From a virus, in IMG/VR virus record IMGVR_UViG_3300021964_000668, positions 1 through 21,264 of that record: DNA of 21,264 nt; one strand, 5' to 3'. Of this stretch, positions 1 to 5,944 are shown in pieces. The position numbers and the translations under genes were made by a program. Position 1 is the first letter of the stretch. Each line of letters starts with the position of its first letter. The notes below the pieces were generated by a model, which made no database searches, had not been told where the DNA came from, and was given only the letters and a program-made list of their open reading frames with translations.

Positions 1-162
1 CAGATGATCGTTGACAGACAGGTGCCGTTTATATATGATGAATGCACAGACATTGAGTTACAAGTCAAAGGATCAGCAGGCACACAGTTTGTTGGTGTGT
101 TTGGCGAAGGCATCCTACACGAAAAAGATCGTCAAACACATCTTAATAACCTAAGCCCATAA
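1..162 (+). CDS. 3' end of an unidentified gene (53 codons visible)
   Basis: An open frame enters from the left edge and stops with TAA at 160-162. An in-frame ATG at base 4 could be a start, but nothing upstream is visible, so I treat this as a C-terminal fragment. The visible part is mixed in composition, with a glycine-containing stretch (GTQFVGVFGEG) and a polar tail ending in NNLSP. I recognise no domain. The gene lies on the same strand as the next gene, 44 bases before it. Function unknown. Confidence 0.55.
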   Translation, partial: QMIVDRQVPFIYDECTDIELQVKGSAGTQFVGVFGEGILHEKDRQTHLNNLSP

Positions 163-195
163 AAGATTATAGGAAACTCGTTAACATATAATCGC

Positions 196-201
196 TAAAT
201 A
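196..201 (+). promoter_or_regulatory. T4-like late promoter motif TAAATA, apparently giving a leaderless mRNA
   Basis: GCTAAATA lies five bases before the ATG at 207. In T4 the late motif TATAAATA spans about -13 to -6, which would place +1 on the A of the start codon. There is no Shine-Dalgarno at a usable distance; the only AGGA is more than 30 bases upstream. The match is to the cyanophage-style late form [CG]TAAATA. No transcription start has been measured. Confidence 0.5.
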
Positions 202-206
202 TTTAC

Positions 207-1331
207 ATGGCTTTAGTAACACGACCACTTGTATTAACCCCTGCAGAAGCAATTAATCCTACTCTAATAGAAACTAAACTTAGATCTATTGTGGGCGCAG
301 ATTCTTTAGAAGATTACGATTACGAAACTAGGCATGTCCCAAGACCAATTACAACTAGTTCCTATGATAGTTCTGAACAGCGCATCAAGGCGCTCTCTCA
401 AGGTATACCTAAAGATGTGCAGACCTTATACATTTTTGAAGCATTAGACGCCATTATAACCATAGTTCCTGGACTACAAAATTTACTAGATAACATTGTT
501 ATTATTCCAGAACTTAATATTACTCTAGCTGATTATCTAGAATCAGCTAATTCAGTCAAAGCTAAGATTAAGGCCTATGCTGAAAGTGTTCCTAATTGGA
601 AAGATGCATTTGCTGACCTGGGCATACCTATACCAGACCTAGGAGATATTGAGCAAGAAGTACAACTTGCAATGGACAAATTGGCTAATCTTAAAGATGC
701 AATTCTCATTGATCAAACTATTGCACAATTTGTTAGTACTTCAGCAGGAACAATGGCGAACTACTTTACATCTCCACCTTACACTTATGCAGTAGGTGCA
801 TTTGCAGCAGTGGTTAATGAATATTATGGATTAAGTTTCCCTTCAGAACAAGAAGTAAGGGATGCTGTATCTAAGATATTTACTTTTCCTAGTATAGATC
901 AAGTTGTACCTGAAATACCCGAAGTCAGTGATTTACAAAATGCTATTATAGATGCATCAGGAGATGCAAAAGATTTTGCTATAGAGGCTTATGATACTGC
1001 AAAGAACACCCTTGCTAACTTTATTCCGGGTACTAACTTTCCCGACAGTATTACAATTGGTATAGACGGTGTGCTGACTTACTCATATAATTTTGGTGAC
1101 AGTCCTTTAGAACAACCTTACGAACTAGAACGGGCTATAGTTGATTTACACGGTATAGGAATAAATGATTTAGCCGCTTGGACAGTTGGACAAATTGAAA
1201 CAGTTCTTAATGTAATAGGAGAACTTGGCATTCCAGTTTTTCCTACTCCTAACATAGGCATTGATTTGTATATACAAGAAGCTCTTATTAATGATCCTAT
1301 TGCAGAACCAATCGAACTTGAATTAGTGTAA
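207..1331 (+). CDS. Unknown late protein, 374 aa, putative virion component
   Basis: The frame is clean and starts at ATG 207, directly behind a TAAATA late motif, with no Shine-Dalgarno. The protein is acidic and rich in Ile, Leu, Pro and Asp. It has helix-prone central segments (about residues 75-185) and a C-terminal half with repeated proline-containing turns such as GIPIPD and GIPVFPTPNIG. There is no signal peptide, no convincing membrane segment and no catalytic motif I can name. The late promoter and lack of enzyme motifs suggest a structural or assembly protein, but this is inference. The gene is followed by a long hairpin and then by a gene on the opposite strand. Confidence 0.6.
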   Translation: MALVTRPLVLTPAEAINPTLIETKLRSIVGADSLEDYDYETRHVPRPITTSSYDSSEQRIKALSQGIPKDVQTLYIFEALDAIITIVPGLQNLLDNIVIIPELNITLADYLESANSVKAKIKAYAESVPNWKDAFADLGIPIPDLGDIEQEVQLAMDKLANLKDAILIDQTIAQFVSTSAGTMANYFTSPPYTYAVGAFAAVVNEYYGLSFPSEQEVRDAVSKIFTFPSIDQVVPEIPEVSDLQNAIIDASGDAKDFAIEAYDTAKNTLANFIPGTNFPDSITIGIDGVLTYSYNFGDSPLEQPYELERAIVDLHGIGINDLAAWTVGQIETVLNVIGELGIPVFPTPNIGIDLYIQEALINDPIAEPIELELV

Positions 1332-1341
1332 AATAGATTAA

Positions 1342-1410
1342 CCCCTGCTAACTTTTGGAAAGTTTGAGTTTTTCAGTGCTCAGGGACTTTCTCGATTTCG
1401 TTAGCAGGGG
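1342..1410. other. Long stepped hairpin between convergent genes
   Basis: The outer arms CCCCTGCTAAC (1342-1352) and GTTAGCAGGGG (1400-1410) pair over 11 bp. Inside them, GAAAGT (1358-1363) pairs with ACTTTC (1386-1391), and TGAG (1365-1368) pairs with CTCA (1379-1382). The result is a 69-base rod with internal loops. It lies just past the stop of the plus-strand gene (1331) and ahead of the end of the minus-strand gene (1471). No T-run follows on the plus strand, so it is not a textbook intrinsic terminator. It could act as a bidirectional terminator, an mRNA 3' stabiliser or a small RNA. Confidence 0.5.
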
Positions 1411-1470
1411 CTGCTTTGTACTATCTATTATTAAAGGGCTATGCCCCGTCTATTATTATAGTTTATGTTA

Positions 1471-1755
1471 TTATTTATTGCTATTCACAAATGCATAGAA
1501 CTTTTCAGCTGCTTCTAGTACAGCATCAATACCTGGTACTTCTGGCATTGTTACTGTGTTCACAACTTCGCCTGTTTTTGGATCACGTGTTACAGTTTGT
1601 TCCCAGCCATTAAATTTGGCATGAAAATCGCTCCATACATTATCTTTGGCCATTTCTAATACCTGTGTGCGGATTTCATAGCCGTTTTTGTTTGTTGATA
1701 CTTTAGGTGTGAATGACTTCATAAATTCAGCCATTTCTTGTGGTGTTTTGAACAT
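1471..1755 (-). CDS. Conserved-looking phage hypothetical protein, 94 aa
   Basis: The start ATG is at 1755, preceded by a good Shine-Dalgarno (AAGGAG, 6 bases before the ATG). The protein is amphipathic, mostly helical and without membrane segments. It begins MFKTPQEMAEFMKSF and ends in an Ala/Glu-rich helix (VLEAAEKFYAFV). The central part (NGYEIRTQVLEMAKDNV, then GWEQTV and a TMPEVPG turn) resembles, from memory, small uncharacterised proteins of T4-like cyanophages. I cannot confirm that without a search. Its start region lies downstream of the small-gene chain on the same strand, and it probably has its own promoter at 1805-1833. Confidence 0.72.
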   Translation of the reverse strand: MFKTPQEMAEFMKSFTPKVSTNKNGYEIRTQVLEMAKDNVWSDFHAKFNGWEQTVTRDPKTGEVVNTVTMPEVPGIDAVLEAAEKFYAFVNSNK

Positions 1756-1804
1756 AGTATTCTCCTTAGTGTGTGTGTATGTTCGTTACTTTAGTAACTT
1801 TACT

Positions 1805-1833
1805 AATGTAACACGTTTATTTATCAATGTCAA
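1805..1833 (-). promoter_or_regulatory. Minus-strand promoter, sigma70-like, with an embedded TAAATA
   Basis: On the minus strand TTGACA (1833-1828) is followed after 17 bases by TACATT (1810-1805). The spacer also holds GATAAATA (TAAATA at 1823-1818), so the site could be read as an early or a late promoter. The TGA stop of the 16-aa microgene lies inside the -35 box. Downstream, GTTACTTTAGTAAC (plus strand about 1785-1798) is a dyad that could be an operator or a 5' hairpin. Confidence 0.45.
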
Positions 1834-1880
1834 CTGTTGCCATTAAAAAATTTGGCTTCTTCATCTGTATATGGCCACAT
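1830..1880 (-). CDS. Microprotein, 16 aa (WPYTDEE)
   Basis: This tiny frame reads MWPYTDEEAKFFNGNS and ends with TGA. Its ATG overlaps the TAA of the preceding 37-aa gene (TAATG), and a Shine-Dalgarno AGGAG lies about 9 bases upstream, exactly as for the other genes in the chain. That regular architecture is the reason for calling it a gene despite its length. The aromatic-Pro-Tyr-Thr-acidic core looks like a compact motif rather than random sequence. I have an impression of similar WPYT-E-E peptides elsewhere in marine alphaproteobacteria and their phages, which I cannot verify. Function unknown. Confidence 0.5.
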   Translation of the reverse strand: MWPYTDEEAKFFNGNS

Positions 1881-1993
1881 TATAGTGCTCCTGCATAGTG
1901 CAAACCGTTAAGCACCATAATAGCAGATAGGACTACTAGCATACCAAATAAAATAACTATGCCCTGTAAATATTCTTTACCTTTAACCTGCAT
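1880..1993 (-). CDS. Small single-span membrane protein, 37 aa
   Basis: The start ATG at 1993 has a strong Shine-Dalgarno (GAGGAG) inside the end of the preceding gene, and the two frames overlap by 11 bases. After a short charged N-terminus (MQVKGKEYLQ), residues 11-29 form one hydrophobic helix (GIVILFGMLVVLSAIMVLN) with a short tail (GLHYAGAL). It is thus a predicted one-pass inner-membrane peptide. Its TAA overlaps the ATG of the next microgene. Small phage membrane peptides often modulate host membranes or lysis, but nothing here identifies a specific role. Confidence 0.62.
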   Translation of the reverse strand: MQVKGKEYLQGIVILFGMLVVLSAIMVLNGLHYAGAL

Positions 1994-2195
1994 TTGTAGA
2001 CTCCTCAACTTTCTTTAACATTAATATCTTTGCTTCGTCATAGTAGCCCATACGTGCTAATTCAGAAGCTGCTCTTGCTCTACCTGCATTTTCGCCGAAA
2101 GCAATTACACCTACAAAGGATGCTAATAATACCTTACGAATAACATCACAAAATTTACATGTAAATGTCCAGTATGTTTGTGCTAATGTACTCAT
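1983..2195 (-). CDS. Small protein, 70 aa, with an ASELARMGYYDEAK motif
   Basis: The ATG at 2195 overlaps the TGA of the DUF1127 gene (ATGA), with an AGGGAG Shine-Dalgarno upstream. Residues 1-35 include a hydrophobic helix (KVLLASFVGVIAF) with two nearby cysteines (CKFC). Residues 36-60 form a charged helix GRARAASELARMGYYDEAK, a layout that resembles the helix of DUF1127-type small proteins (RELSRLSDHEL...). It could be a membrane-tethered relative or partner of the neighbouring DUF1127 protein. Function unknown. Confidence 0.68.
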   Translation of the reverse strand: MSTLAQTYWTFTCKFCDVIRKVLLASFVGVIAFGENAGRARAASELARMGYYDEAKILMLKKVEESTNAG

Positions 2196-2401
2196 TTGTA
2201 AAATTCTCCCTTTGCAATAGATATTATGTCTGATCGTCCAATTCCTAAATCGTGGAGTTCGTGATCACTAAGTCTTGAAAGTTCTCTGATTGTTCTGCGC
2301 TCCAGTGCCTTGCGAGCTCTATTGCGTTGAATGTTACGGATTAGGTCCGCTAGTCCATCAAAATTTAACCAATTTGCTGCTGTTAAAATTGCCTGTGTCA
2401 T
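2192..2401 (-). CDS. DUF1127 domain small protein, 69 aa
   Basis: The C-terminal half (about residues 30-62) carries the DUF1127 signature: a basic Arg-rich stretch (RNRARKALERRTIRELSRL), then SDHELHDLGIGRSDI. DUF1127 proteins are small, Arg-rich and abundant in alphaproteobacteria. Some family members are known to bind RNA and influence RNA turnover and phosphate or stress responses. The start ATG at 2401 overlaps the TAA of the upstream 57-aa gene, with AGGAG about 10 bases upstream. Finding it in a phage operon suggests a host-derived regulator, possibly acting on RNA. That role is inference; the domain call is fairly firm. Confidence 0.85.
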   Translation of the reverse strand: MTQAILTAANWLNFDGLADLIRNIQRNRARKALERRTIRELSRLSDHELHDLGIGRSDIISIAKGEFYK

Positions 2402-2574
2402 TATGTGTTCACTCCTATAATTGGGGCTTTGCCGTTATTGTTCAACATGTAGTAATAAGCATACTGCCAATCGTTTTTGTACTCTGTACGTGCCCAAATA
2501 AGAATGTCATGATCCCAACGTGAGGAGTTGCGTCCAAACATACTCACAAGGCTGTTTACTATGGATTTAACCAT
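2401..2574 (-). CDS. First gene of the minus-strand small-protein operon, 57 aa
   Basis: The frame starts at ATG 2574, with AGGAGA about 7 bases upstream, and ends in TAA overlapping the next ATG (TAATG at 2401). The N-terminus is MVKSIVNSLVSMFGRNSSRW, followed by an aromatic segment (DILIWARTEYKNDWQYAYYYM) and a short polar tail. It is too short for many gene callers, but the strong Shine-Dalgarno, overlapping architecture and position at the head of the operon support it. I recognise no family. Confidence 0.66.
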   Translation of the reverse strand: MVKSIVNSLVSMFGRNSSRWDHDILIWARTEYKNDWQYAYYYMLNNNGKAPIIGVNT

Positions 2575-2745
2575 TTTTGTTCTCCTTGAATGTTATGGAT
2601 GCTTGAGGAAAGCAATACCCCGGAACTTCCCCGGCGGTGCAAGTACCTTTGGTACTCGTCAATCACTTGTAACGGATGGATAATCCGCATTGTCTATCCA
2701 ATGTGTCTATGTGTGGTGCAACAAAACTATTATACTTTCGTTGTA
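2575..2745 (-). promoter_or_regulatory. Structured 5' leader of the minus-strand small-gene operon
   Basis: About 170 bases separate the minus-strand late promoter from the first ATG, which is long for this genome. On the minus strand several hairpins are visible: CGGAT/ATCCG around TATCC, AGTACC-AAA-GGTACT, and a CCGGGG-containing segment just before the Shine-Dalgarno region. The folded region has GC-rich blocks in an AT-rich genome, which suggests a functional RNA (riboswitch, protein-binding leader or stabiliser). It matches no riboswitch class I can name. Confidence 0.4.
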
Positions 2746-2751
2746 CCTGTG

Positions 2752-2759
2752 TATTTATA
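2752..2759 (-). promoter_or_regulatory. Late promoter TATAAATA (minus strand)
   Basis: Read on the minus strand, 2759-2752 is TATAAATA, an exact match to the T4 late consensus. It would drive the small-gene operon beginning at 2574. A TATAAT also occurs a little downstream on the same strand but has no -35 box at the right spacing. Confidence 0.55.
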
Positions 2760-2831
2760 TAATAGTACAGCCATGCTTACTTATTTCCTAGTGCTTTTTT
2801 TGCATGAGTGTAATTACATTTTTGCATAGAT

Positions 2832-2881
2832 CACCTTTTGAGTAATAATATTACTCTTTAAGGTGCGCTAAATTAACGCAC
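2832..2881. other. Two overlapping, mutually exclusive hairpins
   Basis: CACCTT (2832-2837) and GAGTAAT (2840-2846) pair with ATTACTC (2850-2856) and AAGGTG (2860-2865), giving a strong stem of about 34 bases. The last bases of its 3' arm also belong to GTGCG (863-867 of the 2000s block), which can pair with CGCAC (2877-2881). Only one of the two can form at a time. The element lies in the divergent gap between the minus-strand late promoter and the plus-strand late promoter of the permease. It may insulate the two units or regulate read-through. Confidence 0.4.
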
Positions 2882-2925
2882 TAAACTATTTTCTCGACTT
2901 ATAAATTAATTTACAAAATATCATG

Positions 2926-2931
2926 TAAATA
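2926..2931 (+). promoter_or_regulatory. Late promoter motif GTAAATA upstream of the permease gene
   Basis: TAAATA at 2926-2931 would set +1 near 2937, right at the first stem of the leader RNA (CCAAGC begins at 2938). That agreement between promoter and RNA 5' end supports both calls. Confidence 0.45.
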
Positions 2932-3000
2932 AGATTGCCAAGCATACGTCGAGCTTGGTCTTATTAGTGAGCGACGGGGTAAAGCCGTCAAGCGAGGAGA
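2931..3000 (+). promoter_or_regulatory. Structured leader with possible pseudoknot before the permease gene
   Basis: CCAAGC (2938-2943) pairs with GCTTGG (2953-2958) around a 9-base loop, and AAGA/TCTT can extend the stem. The loop contains CGTCG (2947-2951), complementary to CGACG (2972-2976) downstream, which would make an H-type pseudoknot. The same downstream bases overlap a second hairpin, GACGG (2973-2977) with CCGTC (2985-2989), immediately before the GAGGAG Shine-Dalgarno. Two competing folds next to a ribosome-binding site is riboswitch-like geometry. I do not recognise a known class. Confidence 0.45.
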
Positions 3001-3006
3001 TAAAAA

Positions 3007-3978
3007 ATGGACGCATTCACTCTATGGAGCCTTGTTGGGTTCCTGCTTGCCGCATATGCGGTTATAGCAAACGATTCAGTACAGACTCTCGGTACATGGA
3101 TGGCTAGTAACAATGAGAGATTCAACTATAAAACATTATGGGCCGCGGCAAGTGCAGTGTTGCTTGCAACCCTGTGGTATGGTTGGAGTGTAAATGGTGG
3201 TGACATCAGTTACGAACGACTAACTAGAATACCTTGGCAAGAAGTCCAATGGTATCATGCGGCCGCACCTGCTATCTTAGTAGCACTTACTAGACTTGGT
3301 GTGCCTGTATCAACTTCATTCTTGGTTCTATCAGTATTTGCTTCAACCTTTGTGTTAGAGAAAATGCTTATGAAATCGATTATGGGTTATGGTGTTGCAG
3401 CGGCATTTGCTTATGTGATTTGGTTTGCAATACACAAGTTCTTTAGTAAGTGGTATGATGAAACACAGCCAGTAACGGAGAGCAATAAGAAGTTTTGGCG
3501 TATCGCACAATGGGTAGCAACAGGCGGCTTGTGGTGGACATGGCTAAGTCATGACATGGCAAACATCGCAGTGTTCCTACCACGGATAGTGCCAGTAGAT
3601 ATGATGATCTTTATATCATTTGTGTTTGTTGCAGGCTTGTTCTTTATGTTTAGAGAAAAAGGCGGCAAGATACAACAGATTGTTCTAGAGAAACACAACA
3701 CTCGTTATGTACGAAGTGCAACACTGATTGACTTGTTCTATTGGATGTGCTTGTTCTTCTTCAAAGAACTAAACGACATTCCAATGAGTACAACATGGGT
3801 GTTTGTAGGTTTGCTTGCAGGACGAGAACTAGCTATGGCAACATACTTTGGCAAAGTTAAGACCAAAAGCGTGTTTCCACTAGTAGCAAGGGACTTTGGT
3901 AAGATGATGGTAGGCTTAGGTGCAAGTGTTGCACTGGTGCTGATGATCCATTATATTATTGTACCTAGCGGACTTTAA
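3007..3978 (+). CDS. PiT-like inorganic phosphate permease homologue, 323 aa
   Basis: This is a very hydrophobic protein with about eight predicted membrane segments. It shows the twofold pattern of the PiT/PHO4 family: an AND-x-x-Q motif (residues 21-25) with PVSTSF (100-105) in the first half, and HDMAN (182-186) with MSTTWVFVG (260-268) in the second. Family members have GANDVAN and VSTT signatures at matching places and import phosphate using a cation gradient. At 323 aa it is shorter than most bacterial PiT proteins. Start ATG 3007 has GAGGAG about 6 bases before it. It is transcribed alone, behind a late promoter and structured leader, and ends at a bidirectional terminator. It probably acts in the host inner membrane; the exact substrate is inferred. 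Confidence 0.72.
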   Translation: MDAFTLWSLVGFLLAAYAVIANDSVQTLGTWMASNNERFNYKTLWAAASAVLLATLWYGWSVNGGDISYERLTRIPWQEVQWYHAAAPAILVALTRLGVPVSTSFLVLSVFASTFVLEKMLMKSIMGYGVAAAFAYVIWFAIHKFFSKWYDETQPVTESNKKFWRIAQWVATGGLWWTWLSHDMANIAVFLPRIVPVDMMIFISFVFVAGLFFMFREKGGKIQQIVLEKHNTRYVRSATLIDLFYWMCLFFFKELNDIPMSTTWVFVGLLAGRELAMATYFGKVKTKSVFPLVARDFGKMMVGLGASVALVLMIHYIIVPSGL

Positions 3979-3985
3979 TAAAAGT

Positions 3986-4014
3986 AAGGCAGTGAATCGG
4001 CGCACTGCCTTTTC
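3986..4014. terminator. Bidirectional terminator between permease and lipase genes
   Basis: AAGGCAGTG (3986-3994) pairs with CACTGCCTT (4003-4011) around an 8-base loop, and T-rich sequence (TTTTCTTTT) follows on the plus strand. On the minus strand the hairpin is followed by ACTTTTATT, so it can serve both convergent genes. Confidence 0.82.
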
Positions 4015-4027
4015 TTTTGAACTTCTA

Positions 4028-4810
4028 TTATTTTTGGCTGTTCTCTTTTCCTGAAGCATACATTTCAAGATAGTTTGTGTAATTAGTCATTGAATGATCT
4101 GAAAAATTATCAATTGAGCCTTGCTTTAAGCCCATCCACATACCACGAATTCTATCTTTGAACCTTTGAAAGCCTGAAGGATTCCTTACATTACCATAAG
4201 CGTTCATGTAATGTTCCTCGCCGTGATGTCTGTATCCCATTATCCATAATGGCACTCTGGTAACAATATCATTATTGTTTACCCAACGGTGATGATCAAC
4301 ATCCAAACTATTCACATAACCTCTCCATCCTACTCTAGGAGAGCCATATGTGTATAGTTCAATCGGGTTGTTTAAATTATTATCATGCTTGCAACGACTA
4401 GCCATTATTGTTGCCATCGCGGCACCTAGACTGTGCCCACAGAACCATAACTTTTTGTTGGAGTTAACTTTTCTGTTTAAATCTTCTTGCACCATAGGCC
4501 ATATATCGTCAACTTCTTTTTTGAATCCTTTGTGTACACGACTTACTGTTTCTGCCATAACTGGAATTGCTCTCAAATCAGCTTTGATATCATTAAATTG
4601 TGTAGGCTGTGTACCCCTACAAGCAATTACTAGATCTTCTTTATTCATAAAGCGGTATGCTTGTGCTCCGTCTTTATCATAAAATTCTATTGTTGTAAAT
4701 CCTAATTTTTTTGCTTGACTTGTCGCTTCATCTACGTTATAATACGATATACTAGATAATTTTGCAAATAATAAGGATCTTTCTTTGAAATTTAGTTTAG
4801 ATATTTCCAT
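4028..4810 (-). CDS. Class 3 lipase-like alpha/beta hydrolase, 260 aa
   Basis: The protein has the full Lipase_3 layout. A strand with CRGTQP (residues 64-69) is the likely oxyanion region. The nucleophile elbow GHSLGAAMA carries Ser127, the likely acid is Asp181 in NNNDIVTRVP, and the likely His is His239 in FSDHS. YGSPRVG (155-161) is also typical. There is no signal peptide, so it probably acts inside the host or in the virion on acylglycerols or phospholipids; the substrate is not evident. The start ATG at 4810 has a perfect AGGAGG upstream and a minus-strand late motif. Being monocistronic and late, it could help with membrane breakdown at lysis or lipid remodelling; both are inference. 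Confidence 0.85.
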   Translation of the reverse strand: MEISKLNFKERSLLFAKLSSISYYNVDEATSQAKKLGFTTIEFYDKDGAQAYRFMNKEDLVIACRGTQPTQFNDIKADLRAIPVMAETVSRVHKGFKKEVDDIWPMVQEDLNRKVNSNKKLWFCGHSLGAAMATIMASRCKHDNNLNNPIELYTYGSPRVGWRGYVNSLDVDHHRWVNNNDIVTRVPLWIMGYRHHGEEHYMNAYGNVRNPSGFQRFKDRIRGMWMGLKQGSIDNFSDHSMTNYTNYLEMYASGKENSQK

Positions 4811-4837
4811 TGTAGCCCTCCTAAGTTGTACTAATCA

Positions 4838-4858
4838 TATTTATTCTTACGCTAAATA
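4838..4858. promoter_or_regulatory. Divergent pair of late promoter motifs
   Basis: TAAATA occurs on the minus strand at 4843-4838 (toward the lipase) and on the plus strand at 4853-4858 as GCTAAATA (toward the 4876 operon), only nine bases apart. Both downstream genes have a Shine-Dalgarno between motif and ATG. Confidence 0.55.
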
Positions 4859-4875
4859 GTTTAACGGAGAGTCTA

Positions 4876-5139
4876 ATGAAAAAGAGAACACGTTCTATAC
4901 TTGATGAACTAAACAATTTGCATAGAAGCAATACAGATCACCTTGTAGAATCTACAGGATGTAATATTATTGAAAGTGCTATCAACTTCTTAAATAGAAT
5001 AAGCGACAATTATGATGATGCAACAGCAAGTGAAATAGAACGACGTTTCCTTAATAGCATCAAGTCAGGTGATATACGCAAATTTAAACGCTCAATACAT
5101 AAAGTGATTGAGTCCAGAGAGAACATAAATGATTATTAA
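4876..5139 (+). CDS. Hypothetical protein, 87 aa, first gene of the nucleotidyltransferase operon
   Basis: Start ATG 4876 has GGAGAG about 7 bases upstream and follows a late motif. The protein is small, charged and helical (MKKRTRSILDELNNLHRS...), with many Asn, Ser, Glu and Arg and no membrane segment. Its end overlaps the next gene by 11 bases, so the two are probably translationally coupled. It may be a partner of the nucleotidyltransferase that follows. I recognise no family. Confidence 0.7.
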   Translation: MKKRTRSILDELNNLHRSNTDHLVESTGCNIIESAINFLNRISDNYDDATASEIERRFLNSIKSGDIRKFKRSIHKVIESRENINDY

Positions 5140-5944
5140 AGAAAGTAACAATGTATTTAAAAAGGATCCGAAGGATCGTGAAACTCGTCTAACATCTCGT
5201 ATTCCAACATCAGCAGTTAGGCCTACTGTTGACTACATTGAAAAAATTACAGGTTTAGAGTTTGTAGAAGAGGATTTATTAGGTAGTACTGGAAAGAAAT
5301 CACATCCAGACGGAACTTTTGAAAAGAACTCTTCAGGCGATTTGGATCTTAACACAGACCTTAACAAAATTACCAAAGAAGAATTAATTGCAAAACTTGT
5401 AGCATGGTGCAAGAAACAAGGCATTCCAGATTTAGAAATTATGAACAAGGGTAGAACCTTTACAGCAGGATGGGTAGCAGATGCAGGGCTTCAAGTACAT
5501 TTCCGTGTCCCTATTCAAGGCGGCAAAGGTTATGTACAAGCAGACTTTATGTTAACTACTAAACCAGATTATCAGCGTGGGGCCAAACGCGGCGGAACAG
5601 AACAATACACAGGTAAAGACAGAGCTGTACTACTTGCTAGTCTTGCAAGAGGTAGAGGCTACAAATTTAGCCCGACTAAAGGCGTAGTTGATCCAAACAA
5701 TGGTGATGCAGTTGTTGCTGATAATTGGAATGAAATTGCAGAAATTCTATTAGGTAAAGGTGCTAAAGAACCTGACACACATACAGTAGAAAGTATGTTA
5801 GCAAAATTAAAGAGTGATCCAAACTACGAAGAACTAATTGCTCCGTGGAAAGAAGCAATGGAAAAAGAAGGCAAGAGTGTTCCAGAATCGAGTGATACTC
5901 TATACAAAGAATTAACCCGTATAAGAGAACTAGCAGGCATATGA
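5129..5944 (+). CDS. Pol-beta-type nucleotidyltransferase, 271 aa
   Basis: Residues 52-73 carry the nucleotidyltransferase signature: GST (52-54), then after a short loop SGDLDLNTD with Asp71 and Asp73, the metal-binding DxD. A third acidic residue is likely Asp139 in VQADF, on a following strand. This is the GS...DxD...D arrangement of the Pol-beta superfamily (tRNA CCA-adding, antibiotic-modifying and MNT-like enzymes). The substrate cannot be read from sequence. The N-terminus MIIKES fits the short leader shared by neighbouring proteins. It overlaps the preceding gene by 11 bases and the following one by 4, and sits just ahead of a ligase-like protein, suggesting a paired nucleic-acid or protein modification system. 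Confidence 0.72.
   Translation: MIIKESNNVFKKDPKDRETRLTSRIPTSAVRPTVDYIEKITGLEFVEEDLLGSTGKKSHPDGTFEKNSSGDLDLNTDLNKITKEELIAKLVAWCKKQGIPDLEIMNKGRTFTAGWVADAGLQVHFRVPIQGGKGYVQADFMLTTKPDYQRGAKRGGTEQYTGKDRAVLLASLARGRGYKFSPTKGVVDPNNGDAVVADNWNEIAEILLGKGAKEPDTHTVESMLAKLKSDPNYEELIAPWKEAMEKEGKSVPESSDTLYKELTRIRELAGI

Noticed and set aside
2290-2829. Plus-strand open frames over the minus-strand small genes and leader
   Set aside because: Cys/Val/Leu-rich translations with no Shine-Dalgarno, opposite a chain of minus-strand genes that each have one.
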